Source: Cichorium intybus (Eukaryota > Streptophyta > Magnoliopsida > Asterales > Asteraceae). Taken from it: a stretch of 64,000 bases of DNA. Location: positions 119,048,298-119,112,297 of the forward strand of contig CM042012.1 of assembly GCA_023525715.1 (NCBI GenBank). The letters run 5' to 3'. Position numbers and translations under genes: made by a program. Every line of letters starts with the position of its first letter. The first letter of the stretch is position 1. Positions 63,098 to 64,000 of this stretch are shown here, one piece after another. A model generated the notes under the pieces. It saw only the letters and a list, made by a program, of their open reading frames with translations. It was not told the DNA's origin and made no database searches.

Positions 63098-64000
63098 AGC
63101 ATATTTCATGTCGTCATACTTTGTGTAGTCCACAATCCCTGTGGTACCTGCAAAATAATAACATATCATCACGAACACATTAGTAAAGTGAAAAAAATCT
63201 ACATTTTTTTATTAAATATGCATTCTGATAAAATCCTTATCACCACCCTCCCTGAAAACTTGGGAGAAACAAACATCTCCAGCCCAGCGCATATGATCCT
63301 TAAGATCTTGCCATGATGCAGAAGAGGGTAACCCCGTAACCATAACTGTATCAATCAGAAAAAAAGCATATTTTGAGAATTAGCTATTCATAATTATTGA
63401 TTAGCACCATGCAACATGAAGAAATAAAATACAGACCTCTGTAATCAGATCGTCTAGAAACTCCGCCACTGCGACCACCACCACCACGACCACTGACGCG
63501 ACTGCTGTAACAATCTGTAGAAGATGAGTTACCACGGCCACCATGGGCGAGTTCCACCTGTTAAAACATATATGACGTTAAATGTTTTTACTGACAATTT
63601 AAACATGGTGATATCTTATGTGTGCATTATATGTATGACCAACTCGTAATATGTGCCTGTCAAAATCATAGCCATCGCGACAACGAATAGCATCTTCAAC
63701 ATCACAAGACTCTTCAAACTAAAGAAAGAACATCAACTTATATGGGGAAAAGAATGATGAAGAAGAAAGCTGAAGCTGAAACAAAAATGAAGCTCACCTC
63801 AACAAATGCATAGCCTGGAGGCCTTGGTGGAATTTTCAAATCAATATGGGCTATCGGACCATACTGCAACCAAATAAAAAGAAAGAAACAATATGTTGGT
63901 ACATGTAGAACTCAATTTGAAACCAAGGGCTTGAAAGGCGACTTCATGTTGGAACCAAATTTTGAGCATTACTAATTACCTTGTAAAACAAATCTTCTAC
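63098..64000 (-). pseudogene. SR34/SR30-type splicing factor, six consecutive exons, truncated
   Basis: Minus-strand exons: to 63980 (VEDLFYK, cut by the window edge), 63863-63798 (YGPIAHIDLKIPPRPPGYAF), 63718-63643 (FEESCDVEDAIRCRDGYDF), 63557-63437 (VELAHGGRGNSSS, then a Gly/Arg/Ser hinge), 63345-63247 (VMVTGLPSSASWQDLKDHMR, CFSQVFR), 63147-63098 (TTGIVDYTKYDDMKYA). This is the plant SF2/ASF family: RRM1 with RNP1 (GYAFVEF), glycine-rich hinge, and pseudo-RRM with the invariant SWQDLKDHMR heptapeptide region. All borders are spliceable and no stop is seen. The exons encoding the end of RRM2 and the RS domain are missing; an ADH-like exon takes their place. Changes such as GRDG to RCRDG and GHRLR to RHILR suggest relaxed constraint. 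A real gene cut by an insertion remains possible. Confidence 0.85.

Larger units (their letters stand above)
62830..64000 (-). mobile_element. Probable Helitron Hel-F, 3' part (runs out of the window)
   Basis: At 62842-62856 the minus strand has CCATGC-GAA-GCACGG, a one-mismatch version of the Helitron hairpin, followed by TTAATTTGCG without a clear CTRR end. Upstream are exons of two unrelated genes in the same orientation (SR splicing factor, then an alcohol-dehydrogenase-like last exon), as in Hel-B and Hel-E. The Helitron assignment is therefore inferred from context and a degraded terminus. Confidence 0.45.

Noticed and set aside
63098..64000. Intact host SR splicing-factor gene
   Set aside because: The end of RRM2 and the RS-domain exons are missing and an unrelated ADH-like exon follows; treated as a captured or broken copy.

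Overview
This window is nuclear DNA of a flowering plant, most likely a eudicot. The captured exons are plant proteins (plastid 2-oxoglutarate/malate translocator DiT1, myosin XI, HDA6, NUDT3, SR34-type splicing factor), and the transposon families are plant families. I see no intact host gene. Nearly every recognisable base belongs to transposable elements, their nested insertions, or long (TA)n microsatellites. Names of captured genes rest on recalled family motifs; no search was run.

Layout. 1-8963: a rearranged Ty1/copia element. Two almost identical truncated gag-pol arms face each other across a truncated LTR; the right arm continues through leader and tRNA-iMet primer site to a complete LTR. 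9.5-26.4 kb: alternating (TA)n arrays and terminal-inverted-repeat (TIR) elements that sit inside the arrays. Six of these are complete, and two carry captured exons (an SKS-type multicopper oxidase and a DnaJ/HSP40). A Helitron (Hel-A, 18224-23012) containing a solo LTR, and two SINEs, lie among them. 27.0-33.1 kb: a Mutator-like element with 9-bp target duplication, two hAT-type elements with 8-bp duplications (one nested in an older MITE), and a small MITE. 33.4-37.9 kb: Hel-B, a Helitron carrying exons of RPT6, DiT1, myosin XI, MCM3 and a Ste20-type kinase. 39.7-53.9 kb: Hel-C and, in opposite orientation, Hel-D, whose 3' ends face each other across microsatellites and another TIR element. 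Hel-D is split by an 8.2 kb chromovirus (Ty3/gypsy) with a 5-bp target duplication. 54.0-57.5 kb: a truncated TIR element, an L1-type LINE fragment and an LTR fragment. 58.5-62.8 kb: Hel-E, same family as Hel-B, carrying exons of NUDT3, gamma-tubulin, HDA6 and DRG. 62.8 kb to the end: probably another Helitron, with SR34-type and alcohol-dehydrogenase-like exons.

How it fits together. The theme is gene-fragment capture by two element classes. The Helitrons hold exons from many unrelated genes, all in the Helitron's own orientation, with introns and splice sites kept, so chimeric transcripts are possible. The TA-embedded TIR elements share a terminal consensus close to GGGTTCAAATGAGAACC although their interiors are unrelated. 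This suggests one transposition machinery that targets TA microsatellites, resembling from memory rice Micron and TA-flanked MULEs. Apart from two short degenerate Helitron-helicase remnants and broken retroelement pol genes, no transposase or replicase is encoded here.
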